From Lipingzhangella_A rawalii (GTDB lineage Bacteria; Actinomycetota; Actinomycetes; Streptosporangiales; Streptosporangiaceae): a stretch of DNA of 64,000 nt. Below the pieces are notes generated by a model. It was not told where the DNA came from and ran no database searches. It saw only the letters and a list, made by a program, of their open reading frames with translations. Made by a program: the position numbers and the translations under genes. The DNA is taken from NCBI RefSeq assembly GCF_031628175.1, contig NZ_JAVLVT010000002.1:124001-188000 (forward strand), written 5' to 3'. Below, piece after piece: positions 9,014 to 18,397 of this stretch; position 1 is the stretch's first letter; the number at the start of each line of letters is the position of its first letter.

Positions 9014-10399
9014 TCAGTCGGGCGAGCCCCGCATCAGGCTTCGTGCCGCCTCGGTGACACTCCCGGACAGAGATGGGTACACCGCGAAGGTGTGTGCCAG
9101 GTCGTCCACGGTGAGCCGCTGCTGCACGGCCACCGACACGGCGGTGATCATTTCGCTGGCCCGGGGGCTGACCACCACACCGCCCATCACGATGCCGGTG
9201 TGTCGGCGGCAGAACAGCTTCACGAAACCGTCCTTGGTTCCGTGCATTTTCGCCCGCGGGTTGGTGTCGAGGGGGAGGGTGACACTACGCGCGTCCACCT
9301 CGCCAGCCCGCACCTCGGCCTCGGTCACACCGACGCTGGACAGCTCGGGGTTGGTAAAGACTGTCGCGGCCACCGCGGACTGGCGCAGCGGCGAGACCGC
9401 CTCACCCAGGGCGTGCCACATGGCGATCCGCCCCTGCATGGCGGCGACCGAGGCGAGCATATTCACCCCGGTGCAGTCACCCGCGGCGTACACGTTCGGT
9501 ACGGAGGTGCGGGATACGCGGTCCACCTCCACGAAGCCGCCCTTGTCCAGCCGGATGCCCGACTCTTCCAGGCCCAGCCGGTCGGTGTTGGGGATCATGC
9601 CGACCGTCATCAGGCAGTGGGTTCCCTCCAGCACGCCGCCGTCCGCCAGCCGGACCCGGACCCCGTCTCCGGTGTTCTCCACGGCCTCGGCCCGCGAGTT
9701 CGCGAGCACCGACATGCCGCGGCGGCGGAACACGCCCTCCAGGACCTCGGCGGCGTCCTGGTCCTGCGTGGGCAGCACACGGTCTCGGGACGACACCAGA
9801 GTGACCTGCGCACCCAGCGCCTGGTAGGCGTTGGCGAACTCCACGCCGGTCACGCCCGAACCGACGACAATGAGGCGCTCCGGGAGCTCGGTGAGATCGT
9901 AGAGCTGACGCCAGGTCAGAATCCGGTCCCCGTCGGGGCGGGCGGTGGGTAGCTCGCGTGGGTGCGCACCGGTGGCGAGGAGCACCACGTCCGCCGGAAT
10001 GCGTTCGTCCCCGACCGCAACGATGCGGGGGTCCACCATCCGTGCGGTGCCCTGGACGACCCGCACCCCCTCCTTGGCGACCCGGGCGGCGGTGTCCGCC
10101 GACTGAGCCTGGGCCAGGCGTTTGACCCGCGCGTTGACCGTGGACAGATCCACGCGGACCCCGTCCTCCTGGTCGTCCGGGTCACATCCGATCTCGATGC
10201 CGAGCTTCGTTGCATCCGTGACGGAATTCATACGCACCGAGGTCGCGATCATGGTCTTTGACGGCACACAGTCCGTCAGCACACACGCACCACCGAGGCC
10301 ATCCCGGTCCACCACCGTCACGTCGGCACCGAGCTGCGCGGCAACGAGGGCTGCCTCGTAACCTCCGGGGCCGCCACCGATGATCACGACTCTGGTCAC
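9014..10399 (-). CDS. lpdA: NAD(P)H-quinone dehydrogenase, LpdA-type flavoprotein disulfide reductase homologue
   Basis: A 461-residue FAD protein. The N-terminus holds the dinucleotide motif VIIGGGPGGYEAA and the redox segment GGACVLTDCVPSK with Cys39 and Cys44. An NAD(P)H-binding domain (IVVGSGVTGVEFANAYQALG) and a dimer domain follow. The C-terminus reads FAVYPSLSGSVTEAAR, where true dihydrolipoamide dehydrogenases have an HPTLSE motif: the catalytic His is Tyr and the Glu is Gly. That is the pattern of Mycobacterium tuberculosis LpdA (Rv3303c), which acts as an NAD(P)H-quinone reductase, so reduction of quinones rather than lipoamide is expected. It faces the purine phosphorylase gene divergently. 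Confidence 0.9.
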   Translation of the reverse strand: MTRVVIIGGGPGGYEAALVAAQLGADVTVVDRDGLGGACVLTDCVPSKTMIATSVRMNSVTDATKLGIEIGCDPDDQEDGVRVDLSTVNARVKRLAQAQSADTAARVAKEGVRVVQGTARMVDPRIVAVGDERIPADVVLLATGAHPRELPTARPDGDRILTWRQLYDLTELPERLIVVGSGVTGVEFANAYQALGAQVTLVSSRDRVLPTQDQDAAEVLEGVFRRRGMSVLANSRAEAVENTGDGVRVRLADGGVLEGTHCLMTVGMIPNTDRLGLEESGIRLDKGGFVEVDRVSRTSVPNVYAAGDCTGVNMLASVAAMQGRIAMWHALGEAVSPLRQSAVAATVFTNPELSSVGVTEAEVRAGEVDARSVTLPLDTNPRAKMHGTKDGFVKLFCRRHTGIVMGGVVVSPRASEMITAVSVAVQQRLTVDDLAHTFAVYPSLSGSVTEAARSLMRGSPD

Positions 10400-10520
10400 G
10401 CCTTAACCCACCTTCTCGATCGCGCTGTTCACCCGTCCCCATTGTCCTGCATTGGTGATACCGACGCGTGCGCGGTCTACGATACGGCGTGGCGAAAATC
10501 GCACAAGGTACCCGGTTGAC

Positions 10521-10526
10521 TACACT
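10521..10526 (+). promoter_or_regulatory. Candidate -10 box (TACACT) of a leaderless purine phosphorylase mRNA
   Basis: TACACT ends 8 bases before the GTG start, and no Shine-Dalgarno sequence is present. This spacing is typical of leaderless actinobacterial transcripts. No clear -35 box. Confidence 0.45.
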
Positions 10527-10534
10527 CAGTATCC

Positions 10535-11374
10535 GTGACGGACACGACCTACCAAGTTCCGACTTCGCGGACGAACGAGGCGAAAGAACTCGCCGAGCGG
10601 GCAGCCGAGACGCTCCTCGCTAACTCCGAAACCGGCACCGGTGTGGACGCGGCCATCGTGCTGGGGTCCGGTTGGAGTACCGTGGCCGACCACCTCGGCG
10701 AGATGGATGGCGAATGGGATCAGGAAGCCGCGCAGCTTCCCGGCTTCGTGGTCCCCCCGACGGCGGGAAGCTCCCCGTCGGTGCGCACGGTGTGGATCGG
10801 GGCGAAACGCGTCCTGGTGTTCATCGGCCGGGCCCACCTCTACGAGGGACACGACGCGCAGACCGCCACCCACGGGGTACGCACGGCCATCGCTGCCGGG
10901 GCGGAAACCGTTGTGCTCGGCGGTTCCTGCGCGTCCCTGCGTGCGGACTTCGCTGTCGGCCAGCCGATCCTGATCTCCGACCACCTGAACCTGACCGGCA
11001 CCTCGCCGCTTCAGGGCGCGGAGTTCGTCGACCTGAGCAACGCCTACAGCCCACGGCTGCGCGATCTGGCCCGCCAGGTGGATCGCTCCCTGGCCGAAGG
11101 GGTCTATGCGGCGACGCGCGGACCGGAGCTGGAAACCCCGGCGGAGGTCCGTATGTTGCGCAGCGCCGGAGCGGACCTCGTGGGGATGTCGATCGCGCTG
11201 GAGACGATCGCCGCGGTCGAGATGGGCGCCGAGGTGCTGGGCTGCGCACTCGTGACCAACGAGGCCGCGGGGCTGCTCGGCGCGACGATGGAACCGGAAC
11301 ACGTGCGCACGGTCGGAAACGAGCACGCCGAGGAACTCGCCGACCTGCTGGGGCGAATCCTGCTACGCAGCTAA
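10535..11374 (+). CDS. Purine-nucleoside phosphorylase
   Basis: A 279-residue member of the trimeric PNP/MTAP family, cleaving purine nucleosides with phosphate to free base and pentose 1-phosphate. Motifs in order: IVLGSGWSTVADHL (phosphate-binding GSG), GRAHLYEGHDAQTATHGVR (the family's GR-H-YEG), a core with VVLGGSCASLRADF, and GPELETPAEVRMLRSAGADLVGMS followed by LVTNEAAG, whose Asn contacts the base. The usual GPTYETPAE reads GPELETPAE. GTG start. The convergent adenosine deaminase gene supports a shared role in purine salvage. Confidence 0.93.
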   Translation: MTDTTYQVPTSRTNEAKELAERAAETLLANSETGTGVDAAIVLGSGWSTVADHLGEMDGEWDQEAAQLPGFVVPPTAGSSPSVRTVWIGAKRVLVFIGRAHLYEGHDAQTATHGVRTAIAAGAETVVLGGSCASLRADFAVGQPILISDHLNLTGTSPLQGAEFVDLSNAYSPRLRDLARQVDRSLAEGVYAATRGPELETPAEVRMLRSAGADLVGMSIALETIAAVEMGAEVLGCALVTNEAAGLLGATMEPEHVRTVGNEHAEELADLLGRILLRS

Positions 11375-11426
11375 CCACAACGGCCGTCGACGCGGGTGAC
11401 CGGATCCGGTGTCGTCAGGTGGCTCC

Positions 11427-12095
11427 TCACCCCAGCAGTGCGACCACCAGCAGTCCGAGCAGCGGGGCTCCGAGCGCACCGAGCGCGGCCCCGGACCACC
11501 GCACCCGTGGCCCGGTTTCGCTCGCCGCCGCACCATCCGGGGACGCGGTCGACCCGGCCTCCGTCCGGTAGTGCTGCGCCTGGTCCCGTAGCTGGTCGGC
11601 GACCTGCATCACCGGGCGTTGTGGCTCGTTCGGATCCCCGGCGGGATCGGCCTGCCGGTGCGGGGCCTGCCCGGCGACCCGGCGCAGATTGGCGCGAACC
11701 TGGGCCCGCCGGTTCTCCCGGATCGCCCACACCCGGACGATGTGCTGGCCTGCGTGCACGCGCAGCATGTCGGTGACGTCAACGCCGCTGTAGGCCGACC
11801 AGGGAATCCACACGGTACGCAGCGGGTTAACGACCCGCAGTGCGGACTCGGTGACCACCAGACGGGGACGCAGCAGGAACACGGCGAGCAGCACCCCGAT
11901 CAGCACCAGTATCAAGCCCGCCACCCACGAGGTTCGGCCCGCACCCCGCCAGAGGACGTCCGCGAGGAGCAACGCGCAGAGGCCGATACCGAGCCAGCCC
12001 AGCACCACCGATCCGGGCGCGCGCACCGGCCGCTGAAGCCGCAGCTCCCGCACCGGTGGTGGGTTCTGCGAAACCCGCTCTCGTGACTCCTCCAC
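11427..12095 (-). CDS. PH-domain (bPH2/DUF304-type) membrane protein
   Basis: 222 residues. Two adjacent membrane helices (VVLGWLGIGLCALLLADVLW and WVAGLILVLIGVLLAVFLL, about residues 30-75) are followed by a bacterial PH-like domain: PRLVVTESALRVVNPLRTVWIPWSAYSGVDVTDMLRVHAG. The C-terminal part is charged and disordered and ends in one more hydrophobic segment (GALGAPLLGLLVVALLG). The GTG start lies one base after the adenosine deaminase stop, so the two genes are cotranscribed. Molecular role unknown; many actinobacteria carry such small PH proteins near housekeeping genes. Confidence 0.8.
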   Translation of the reverse strand: MEESRERVSQNPPPVRELRLQRPVRAPGSVVLGWLGIGLCALLLADVLWRGAGRTSWVAGLILVLIGVLLAVFLLRPRLVVTESALRVVNPLRTVWIPWSAYSGVDVTDMLRVHAGQHIVRVWAIRENRRAQVRANLRRVAGQAPHRQADPAGDPNEPQRPVMQVADQLRDQAQHYRTEAGSTASPDGAAASETGPRVRWSGAALGALGAPLLGLLVVALLG

Positions 12096-12096
12096 G

Positions 12097-13212
12097 TCAG
12101 ATCGCCCACTTCAGCTGGGCGTAACCGGGCTTGATGGTGCCGTTGATCAGGGCGAGCCGCTCGTCAAACGGCAGGAACGCCGACTTCATCGCGTTGACGG
12201 TGAACCACTGGAGGTCGTCCCATCCGTAGCCGAAGGCCTCGCTGAGCTTGGCGAACTCGGTGGACAGGGTGGTCTGGCTCTGGAGCCGGTTGTCGGTGTT
12301 CACCGTCACCCGGAACCGCAGCGCCCGCAGCAGACCGATCGGATGCGTGGCGATGGAGGAGGCCGCACCCGTCTGCACATTGGAGCTGGGGCACATCTCC
12401 AGGGGGATACGCTTATCCCGCACATAGCTGGACAGGCGCCCGAGTTCGGCAGCGGACACATCGACCGAGCCGTTACTGTCCACGCCCCGGATGTCGTCGA
12501 CCAGGCGCACCCCGTGGCCGAGCCGGTCCGCCCCGCACCACTGGAGTGCCTCCCAGATCGACGGAAGCCCGAAGGCCTCCCCCGCGTGGATGGTGAAGTG
12601 CGAGTTCTCGCGCTGGAGGAACTCGAAAGCGTCCAGATGCCGGGTTGGTGGATATCCCGCCTCGGCCCCGGCGATGTCGAAACCGACCACGCCCACATCC
12701 CGGTAGCGCACGGCCAGCTCCGCGATCTCGCGGGACCGGGCGGCGTGTCGCATCGCGGTCAGAAGCGTGCCCACCCGGATCGTGTTACCCTGCTCGGCCG
12801 CACGGTCCTGCCCGCGCCGGAAGCCCTCCAGAACGGACTCGATCACCTCCTCCAGGCTCAGTCCGCCATCCACATGGAGTTCGGGCGCGTACCGCACCTC
12901 GGCGTAGACCACACCGTCGGCGGCAAGGTCCTCGGCACACTCGGCAGCGACCCGCTCCAGGGCCTCGCGGGTCTGCATGACGGCCACCGTGTGCCCAAAC
13001 GTCTCCAGGTACCGTTCCAGGGACCCGGAGTCCGCGGACTGGGCGAACCAGGTCCCCAACTCCGCCGGATCGGTGCTCGGCAGTGCGGTGTAGCCCTGGT
13101 CAGCGGCGAGCTCGACGATCGTGGCCGGGCGCAGGCCGCCGTCAAGATGGTCGTGCAGCAGGGCTTTGGGAGCCTGTCGGATCTGGTCGACGGTAAGCGG
13201 CGTGGTGTCCAT
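12097..13212 (-). CDS. add: Adenosine deaminase
   Basis: A 371-residue metal-dependent deaminase converting (deoxy)adenosine to (deoxy)inosine. The N-terminal metal motif is LLHDHLDGGLRP. The substrate and metal motifs follow in order: FTIHAGEAFG, RLGHGVRL and VNTDNR, with PLEMCPSSNVQTGA before the last. All expected zinc ligands appear present. Inosine would feed the nearby purine phosphorylase. The downstream PH-domain gene is coupled to it. Confidence 0.95.
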   Translation of the reverse strand: MDTTPLTVDQIRQAPKALLHDHLDGGLRPATIVELAADQGYTALPSTDPAELGTWFAQSADSGSLERYLETFGHTVAVMQTREALERVAAECAEDLAADGVVYAEVRYAPELHVDGGLSLEEVIESVLEGFRRGQDRAAEQGNTIRVGTLLTAMRHAARSREIAELAVRYRDVGVVGFDIAGAEAGYPPTRHLDAFEFLQRENSHFTIHAGEAFGLPSIWEALQWCGADRLGHGVRLVDDIRGVDSNGSVDVSAAELGRLSSYVRDKRIPLEMCPSSNVQTGAASSIATHPIGLLRALRFRVTVNTDNRLQSQTTLSTEFAKLSEAFGYGWDDLQWFTVNAMKSAFLPFDERLALINGTIKPGYAQLKWAI

Positions 13213-13329
13213 GTCCCCAGCTTGCCAGCAGACCGGCGCGGATGGTGCAGGTCGGCGCGACCGGCTCCCCCTGCCCAGTTCGGACGGTGGGCCAGGGATG
13301 CTCCACCGGCGCCCCGTGACGGGCCGGCG

Positions 13330-14580
13330 TCAGGGAATCGGCAGTTCCTCGCTGGCAGCGGTCGGCTCGGGACTCAGTCCGCCCCCTTCCCACAAGGCCG
13401 TCAGCGCGGCGGCGACCAGCACGTGCATCCCCACCCCGATGGCTCGTTCATCCACGTCGAAGGTTCCCCGGTGCAGGTCCAACATGGGCAGGTCCGAGGC
13501 CGGCCAGTGGGTGCCCAGCCGCACCAGCGCCCCCGGTATCTTCTCCACATACCAGGCGAAATCCTCCCCACCGAGGCTCTGTGGGGTGCTGGTGATCGAG
13601 TCCGCCCCGATGGTGCGCGAGCAGGCGTCCCGCAGCATCCGCACACTCGTGGGGTCGTTCACGGTCGGGGGGACACCACGCCGGTAGGTCAGATCAACCT
13701 CGGCGCCGTACACCCCGGCCACGGACTCGAGGACCTGACCGATCAGTTCCGGGGCCTCCCGCCATGCCTTCTCACACAGGCAACGCACGGTTCCCTCAGC
13801 CACGGCCTCGTCCGGAATGGCGTTGCGGGCCGATCCGGCGTTGACGCGGCCCCACACCACGCTCAGGCTCGCCCGGGGGTCGACCCTGCGGGAGAGAACG
13901 GCGGGAACCTCGGTGACGATCTTGCCCAGCGCGTAAACGAGGTCGGAGGTCAGGTGCGGACGGGCGGTGTGCCCGCCCGCACCAGAGAGTCGCACCTCAA
14001 CCTGGTCGCAGGCGGCCGTAATCGGCCCCGTGCGCAGACCGACCTGGCCCAGGGTCAGCTGGGGGTCGCAGTGCAGCGCGAAGATGCGGTCGACGTCGGC
14101 CAGCCGCTCCTCGTCGAGAACGTGCTGCGCCCCGCTGGCGAGCTCCTCGGCGGGCTGGAAGATGAGACGCACCCGCCCAGGCAGTTGCCCGGCTCGTGCC
14201 TGCTGGGCCAGGAAGATGCCGGTGGCCAGCAGGATGGTGGTGTGCACGTCATGCCCGCAGGCATGCGCCACCCCCGGTACGGTCGAGCGATAGGGGGCGT
14301 CTCTCTTCTCGTCCGTGAGGGGCAGGGCGTCGATGTCGGCACGCAGGGCGACTGTGGGGCCGTCGTCCGGCCCCACGTCACAGGTGAGCCCCGTACCGCA
14401 GGAGAGCGGCTGGGGATCCAACCCGGCCTCGCGCAACCGCTCGACCAGGCGTTCGGTTGTGCGGTGTTCCGCGAACCCCAACTCCGGATGGCGGTGCAGA
14501 TCCCGCCGGAAGGCGATCATCTCCTGTTCGCGGCGTCCCAGGAACGCCGCCAACTGACCGCTCAGGTCACGCCCCTGCAT
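13330..14580 (-). CDS. M20 family amidohydrolase/metallopeptidase
   Basis: 416 residues, M20D-type (hippurate hydrolase/N-acyl amino acid amidohydrolase-like). Visible motifs: the N-terminal RRDLHRHPELGFAEHRT, DIDALPL, the metal region AHACGHDVHTTILL, the catalytic QPAEELASGA, and a C-terminal SLGGEDFAWYVEKIPGA. Substrates of this group are N-acylated or amidated amino acids or peptides. The ATG at 14580 is chosen because the conserved part begins at once (GRDLSGQLAAFLGRREQEMIAFRRDLH); this overlaps the end of the upstream ligase gene by 14 bases, consistent with one operon. Confidence 0.92.
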   Translation of the reverse strand: MQGRDLSGQLAAFLGRREQEMIAFRRDLHRHPELGFAEHRTTERLVERLREAGLDPQPLSCGTGLTCDVGPDDGPTVALRADIDALPLTDEKRDAPYRSTVPGVAHACGHDVHTTILLATGIFLAQQARAGQLPGRVRLIFQPAEELASGAQHVLDEERLADVDRIFALHCDPQLTLGQVGLRTGPITAACDQVEVRLSGAGGHTARPHLTSDLVYALGKIVTEVPAVLSRRVDPRASLSVVWGRVNAGSARNAIPDEAVAEGTVRCLCEKAWREAPELIGQVLESVAGVYGAEVDLTYRRGVPPTVNDPTSVRMLRDACSRTIGADSITSTPQSLGGEDFAWYVEKIPGALVRLGTHWPASDLPMLDLHRGTFDVDERAIGVGMHVLVAAALTALWEGGGLSPEPTAASEELPIP

Positions 14581-15988
14581 GCGAGGGCCCCCTATCTCGT
14601 GGCGTTCGGTCCGGCGCATCCGGGGCCGAAACCGGGTGTGTTCCCGGGCCGTCCGGTGCGCCAGCGCTCGTGCTGTCGGTCGAGTCCGGGCTGGCCCCCG
14701 CAACAGGGGGCGCGGCGGTGGTGGCCGCACGCTCCTCGTCGGGCTGGGCCGGGATCCCGGATGTACGGTCCTGTGGTTCGGACACGGGCGGTGCTGCCGG
14801 TGCTGCTGGTCCTGCTGCGCGGGCCGCGGGAATGCCTGCCGGATGGCGTTGGAGACGGAACTCGTCCTGGCTCATCTCGGCGACCAACGCGTCCACCACA
14901 TCGTTGAGTGAGCCACCGCCGGCGACGATGGCACGCTGCCGTTCGTAGGAGGCTCCCTTGGCGAGGACCTCCCAGGCGACGTCGAGTTCGGCGCTGCATC
15001 CCAGGCGTGTGGCGATCGGCGCCAGATCGTGCAGGAGCTCGTAGATGTCGTCCCGCAGCGGCATGGTCGTGCCCTGGTCGTCGATGATCACGCGGGCGTC
15101 GAGCCCGTACCGGGTCGCGCGCCACTTGTTGTCGGTGACCACCCAGGGGGCGGGGCTGGGCAGGGTGTAGCCGCGCTCCAGCTGATGCTCGAACAGACGC
15201 ACCAGACACTGGCTCAGCGCCGCGGCCATTCCCACCTCGCGGAAGGTCGGAATGCCGTCGAACATCCGGATCTCGACGGTTCCGTACTCGGGATGGGGCC
15301 GGATGTCCCACCACACTTCCTTGATGCTGGCGATGGTTCCGGCGTGCAGCAGCGTCGCCATGTAGTCCTCGAACGCCGACCAGTGTGGGAGTCGGGGGGG
15401 TGGACCGGCCGTGGGTAGCGATCCGAAGACGACGGCACGGGTGGAGGCCAGGCCCGTGTCCCGTCCACTCCAGTACGGACTGGAGGCGGTCAGGGCGAGG
15501 AAATGCGGAAGATAGCGGGCCAAGGCGTTGACCAGGGGAATTGCAGTGTCTCGGGAGCGCACACCCACGTGTACGTGCACACCGAAGGTCAGGATGCGCC
15601 GGGCGAGCCACTGCATCTGTTCGACGAGCTGACCGTAGCGGTACACCGGGGACAGGGTCTGGTCCCGCCAGTCGTCCAGGGGGTGGGTTCCGGAACAGAT
15701 CAGTGTCGTGGTGCGGGTCTCCAGGCTCGACCGCAGCTGCGTGATGCTGGAGGCCAGGTCCGCGCACACCTCGGAGGCCGTTTCACAGATTCCGCTGACG
15801 ACCTCCACCTGGGACTGCATGAGCTCGTGCCGCAGCGGCGGAATGGCCTGTGCCTGGCTCAGCTCGGGAAGGTCGGCCAGGACCTGCTGCGCCTCCTGCC
15901 GCAAATGGCGGGAACACTCGTCGACAAGCTGGAGCTCCCATTCCACACCGAGTGTGTTGCGTGACGAAGCGTTGAATTCGATGCCCAC
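14567..15988 (-). CDS. Carboxylate-amine ligase, YbdK/GCS2 family, with disordered C-terminal extension
   Basis: 473 residues. The first 375 match the glutamate-cysteine ligase type 2 (YbdK) family: NTLGVEWELQLVDE, VEVVSGICET, HVHVGV, GTVEIRMFDGIPTF. Homologues such as Rv0433 are about 375 residues, so the last 100 residues, rich in A, P, S, D and T, are an added tail. The GTG at 15988 is chosen because GGAGG lies six bases upstream and the conserved part begins within 12 residues. The product may be a gamma-glutamyl-type amide, possibly a substrate of the overlapping M20 enzyme, but neither is known. Confidence 0.88.
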   Translation of the reverse strand: MGIEFNASSRNTLGVEWELQLVDECSRHLRQEAQQVLADLPELSQAQAIPPLRHELMQSQVEVVSGICETASEVCADLASSITQLRSSLETRTTTLICSGTHPLDDWRDQTLSPVYRYGQLVEQMQWLARRILTFGVHVHVGVRSRDTAIPLVNALARYLPHFLALTASSPYWSGRDTGLASTRAVVFGSLPTAGPPPRLPHWSAFEDYMATLLHAGTIASIKEVWWDIRPHPEYGTVEIRMFDGIPTFREVGMAAALSQCLVRLFEHQLERGYTLPSPAPWVVTDNKWRATRYGLDARVIIDDQGTTMPLRDDIYELLHDLAPIATRLGCSAELDVAWEVLAKGASYERQRAIVAGGGSLNDVVDALVAEMSQDEFRLQRHPAGIPAARAAGPAAPAAPPVSEPQDRTSGIPAQPDEERAATTAAPPVAGASPDSTDSTSAGAPDGPGTHPVSAPDAPDRTPRDRGPSHAGA

Positions 15989-16490
15989 AGTCCACCTCCG
16001 CACAACCGACCACCACGTCGTCATGGCGACTATGGGAGGCACCATAGGCGAGGACGGATGTCCGGCATATCGCTGGATGGGGACGTACATCTTCCGGACA
16101 CCTCCTCTCGGCTGAAGGCGTGCACGTCGGAACACGACTGTGGGGCCGTTCCGGGCTACCCGCGCGCCGATCCCGGCACCCAGAGCGTTCCAGATCCGGG
16201 CACCATGACGCCGACGAACGGCCGATCATGGCCCAAACTGACCATTCGCCCGTGATCTGACTAGCCCGAAATCACCAGGGGCGGGCACCCATGGGTGTTG
16301 ACAACTGAACTCGGATGACCGGGCGCCCCGACTGGGGCGCGCCGAAACTGTGGTGTCGGATCTCCGGCGGACATCGAACCGGACATAGTGCTAAATGATC
16401 TTACCCAGCAGCCAGACCGATATCGAATAGAACACACGACCAAAATCCGATCAGGAGCCGACAACGAGTGCCAGACCGGAACAAAGCACC
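15989..16490. other. Gene-free region between BrkB-like gene and YbdK gene
   Basis: No supported gene; the region is AT-richer than its surroundings at about 16380-16480. It should carry the promoter of the ligase/amidohydrolase operon and, near 16323-16340, the end of the BrkB-like transcript. Confidence 0.5.
16323..16340 (-). terminator. Possible terminator of the BrkB-like gene
   Basis: A 7-bp stem (GCGCCCC / GGGGCGC) with a 4-base loop, 150 bases past the stop of the minus-strand BrkB-like gene. Weak evidence. Confidence 0.3.
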
Positions 16491-17609
16491 CTAGTCCACG
16501 CTCGCGCGGACGCGGGTGCGTCGCCGCCGCGCCCATACGGCGTACGACACCGCTCCCGCCGCAATGAGGGCGGCTCCCGCCCGACGGACCCAACCCCGCC
16601 GGGGCTGAACGGCTGGACCTTCCTCGGTCTCCCCCGTCTCTCCCGCGGAGTTCGCGAGGCTGCCCTCCGCCGTCTCGCTGTGTGGCTCGACGGGCCCGTG
16701 CACTGTGGGCATCGGGAGCCAGGTCGCCGTCCACGCTGCGGTGAACATCAGGTACCGCGCCACGATGTTGATCCACACCAACAGGCCCACGGTGACCGCG
16801 AACGACGCGTACACGGGATTACCCATCGTTCCGCTGACCAACAACGCACCCAGGGACTTGAGCATCTCGAACCCGACCGCGGCCAGGAGGGCTCCGCGCC
16901 AGAGCATGCGCCACGGACGACGCGTTCCGGACAGCCGCTGGAACACCACCAGGAAGATGAGGGTGCTGAACGCGATGGTGATCCCCAGACCGAGCAGCCG
17001 CAACAACAGGGTCTGCACAGCCGTGCCGCTCAGCCCGGCCTGGGTCAACAGCCAGTGTGTTGCGGCCTGGGCGAAGCTGGTCAGCGCAACCGAGGACAGC
17101 AGCGCCAGCCCGAGCACGCCCAGGACCAGAAGGTCAAGCAGTTTGGCCACAACGACGTTGGGCCGTTCGTCTGGCCCCTTTAGCCAGATGGTCCGTAGAG
17201 CCTCCCGCAGTGCGGAGATCACCCCCAGCCCCGCGTAGAGCAACCCCAGCAGGCCGAACAGTCCAGCTCCCGTCCGGGCCTCGGCCACCGAGTCCACAGC
17301 GGCATCCGCCGCGAAGCCCGGCAGGGCTCCCTCGATGGCCTGTTGCAGGGCCGTGCGCGCCTCGGGATAGACCACGGTGGCGTACCCCACCAGTGCAAAG
17401 GCCAGAGCCAGGACGGGAAACAGGGAGAGGAAGGCGAAGTAGGTCACGGCCGCGGCGAGCTGGCTACCCCGACACTGGCTGTAGCGGTCCACGGCACGCG
17501 CCACGTGGTCCACGCTGGGACGCGTTCTGCGGAGCTTCCAGTAGCTCTCGGTGGCGAGATAGCCATAGTGCCGGAACCGATCGGTCATCCGACGTACGAG
17601 TTCGGGCAC
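16491..17609 (-). CDS. YihY/BrkB family inner-membrane protein
   Basis: 372 residues with about six membrane helices. The family signature SQCRGSQLAAAVTYFAFLSLFPVLALAFALVGY is at about residues 46-78, and the family's loop (VISALREALRTIW) follows. Later segments (LLAAVGFEMLKSLGALLVSG, NPVYASFAVTVGLLVWINIVARYLMFTAAW) also match. The tail is acidic, then ends in one extra short helix (AGAALIAAGAVSYAVWARRRR), not usual in the family. Once called ribonuclease BN, this family has no secure function; transport is suspected. Confidence 0.88.
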   Translation of the reverse strand: MPELVRRMTDRFRHYGYLATESYWKLRRTRPSVDHVARAVDRYSQCRGSQLAAAVTYFAFLSLFPVLALAFALVGYATVVYPEARTALQQAIEGALPGFAADAAVDSVAEARTGAGLFGLLGLLYAGLGVISALREALRTIWLKGPDERPNVVVAKLLDLLVLGVLGLALLSSVALTSFAQAATHWLLTQAGLSGTAVQTLLLRLLGLGITIAFSTLIFLVVFQRLSGTRRPWRMLWRGALLAAVGFEMLKSLGALLVSGTMGNPVYASFAVTVGLLVWINIVARYLMFTAAWTATWLPMPTVHGPVEPHSETAEGSLANSAGETGETEEGPAVQPRRGWVRRAGAALIAAGAVSYAVWARRRRTRVRASVD

Positions 17610-17770
17610 TGTTCGCTCCCGCCGCAGACTGGCAACGGCCCCTGACTGGAACGAGCAGCCTAGCCGGACCTACCGGTCCCACAAAAGCCGCGACACGCGC
17701 CTCGAAGCGGGCGGACCGTCCGCTCCGCGACTATGCGCCCCCGGACCAGCGAACCCAACTCCATAGGCAC

Positions 17771-18397
17771 TCAGGCGGCGGGGGCCAGGTCGTAGCTGTG
17801 CCATGCGCTCCACACGCCCGCGTCATCCCGTTGGTACAGGGTGAACTGGCAGGCGCGGAACAGCGCGGCATAGTCGAACAGCGACTCGAAGGCCTGCTCC
17901 AGCTTCGGCGCCTCAAGGTCGTGGGCGACGGTGACATGCGGATGGTACGGAAACGACAGGCTGCGCCCCAGCGGCCCGGAACGAACCTTGCGTTGCAGGC
18001 GCTCACAGTCGCCGATGCCCCGCACAACCGGAACGAAGACCACCGGGGAGACCGGCTGGAAGGTCGCCGCTCCCCGCAACATGACGTCGAAACAGGTGTG
18101 GGAGGCAGCGACCTCACACAGGTGCCGGTGCGCCCCGTCCAGGGCCTCCACCGAGAGCGGGGTGGGCGGCAACAGGGTGATGTGTGCGGGAACCAGACTC
18201 GCCAGGGGATCCCCGAACGACGAGCGCCAGCTCTCCAGCTCGGAACCGAACGGTTCGGGGATCGCGATAGACACACCCACCGTGGCGACCCCCTGGTCCG
18301 GAACCGGGTCAGCGGGATGCTCCGGAACGCGGTCGAGTGTGGCCACGGGATCGACGCCCCCCGGGGCGGCCACGGGCCCGGTGCCTCGTAGAGCCAC
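17771..18397 (-). CDS. 2'-5' RNA ligase/cyclic phosphodiesterase family protein
   Basis: 208 residues with the 2H phosphoesterase layout: the first H-x-T motif is HITLLPP and the second is HVTVAHD, about 80 residues apart. The bilobed core starts at VATVGVSIAIPEPFG. The family includes RNA 2',3'-cyclic phosphodiesterases (ThpR) acting in RNA or nucleotide end processing. A GTG start at 18397 has a GAGAGG sequence 9 bases upstream, giving a 36-residue N-terminal extension; a shorter start at the VATVGVSI segment is possible. Confidence 0.85.
   Translation of the reverse strand: MALRGTGPVAAPGGVDPVATLDRVPEHPADPVPDQGVATVGVSIAIPEPFGSELESWRSSFGDPLASLVPAHITLLPPTPLSVEALDGAHRHLCEVAASHTCFDVMLRGAATFQPVSPVVFVPVVRGIGDCERLQRKVRSGPLGRSLSFPYHPHVTVAHDLEAPKLEQAFESLFDYAALFRACQFTLYQRDDAGVWSAWHSYDLAPAA

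Noticed and set aside
12343..14907. Long plus-strand open frame opposite adenosine deaminase and the M20 gene
   Set aside because: Antisense to well-supported genes; its sequence is rich in R, G, H and P as expected for the opposite frame of high-GC genes.
17057..18391. Plus-strand frame across the BrkB and RNA ligase genes
   Set aside because: Shadow frame with low-complexity arginine-rich product.
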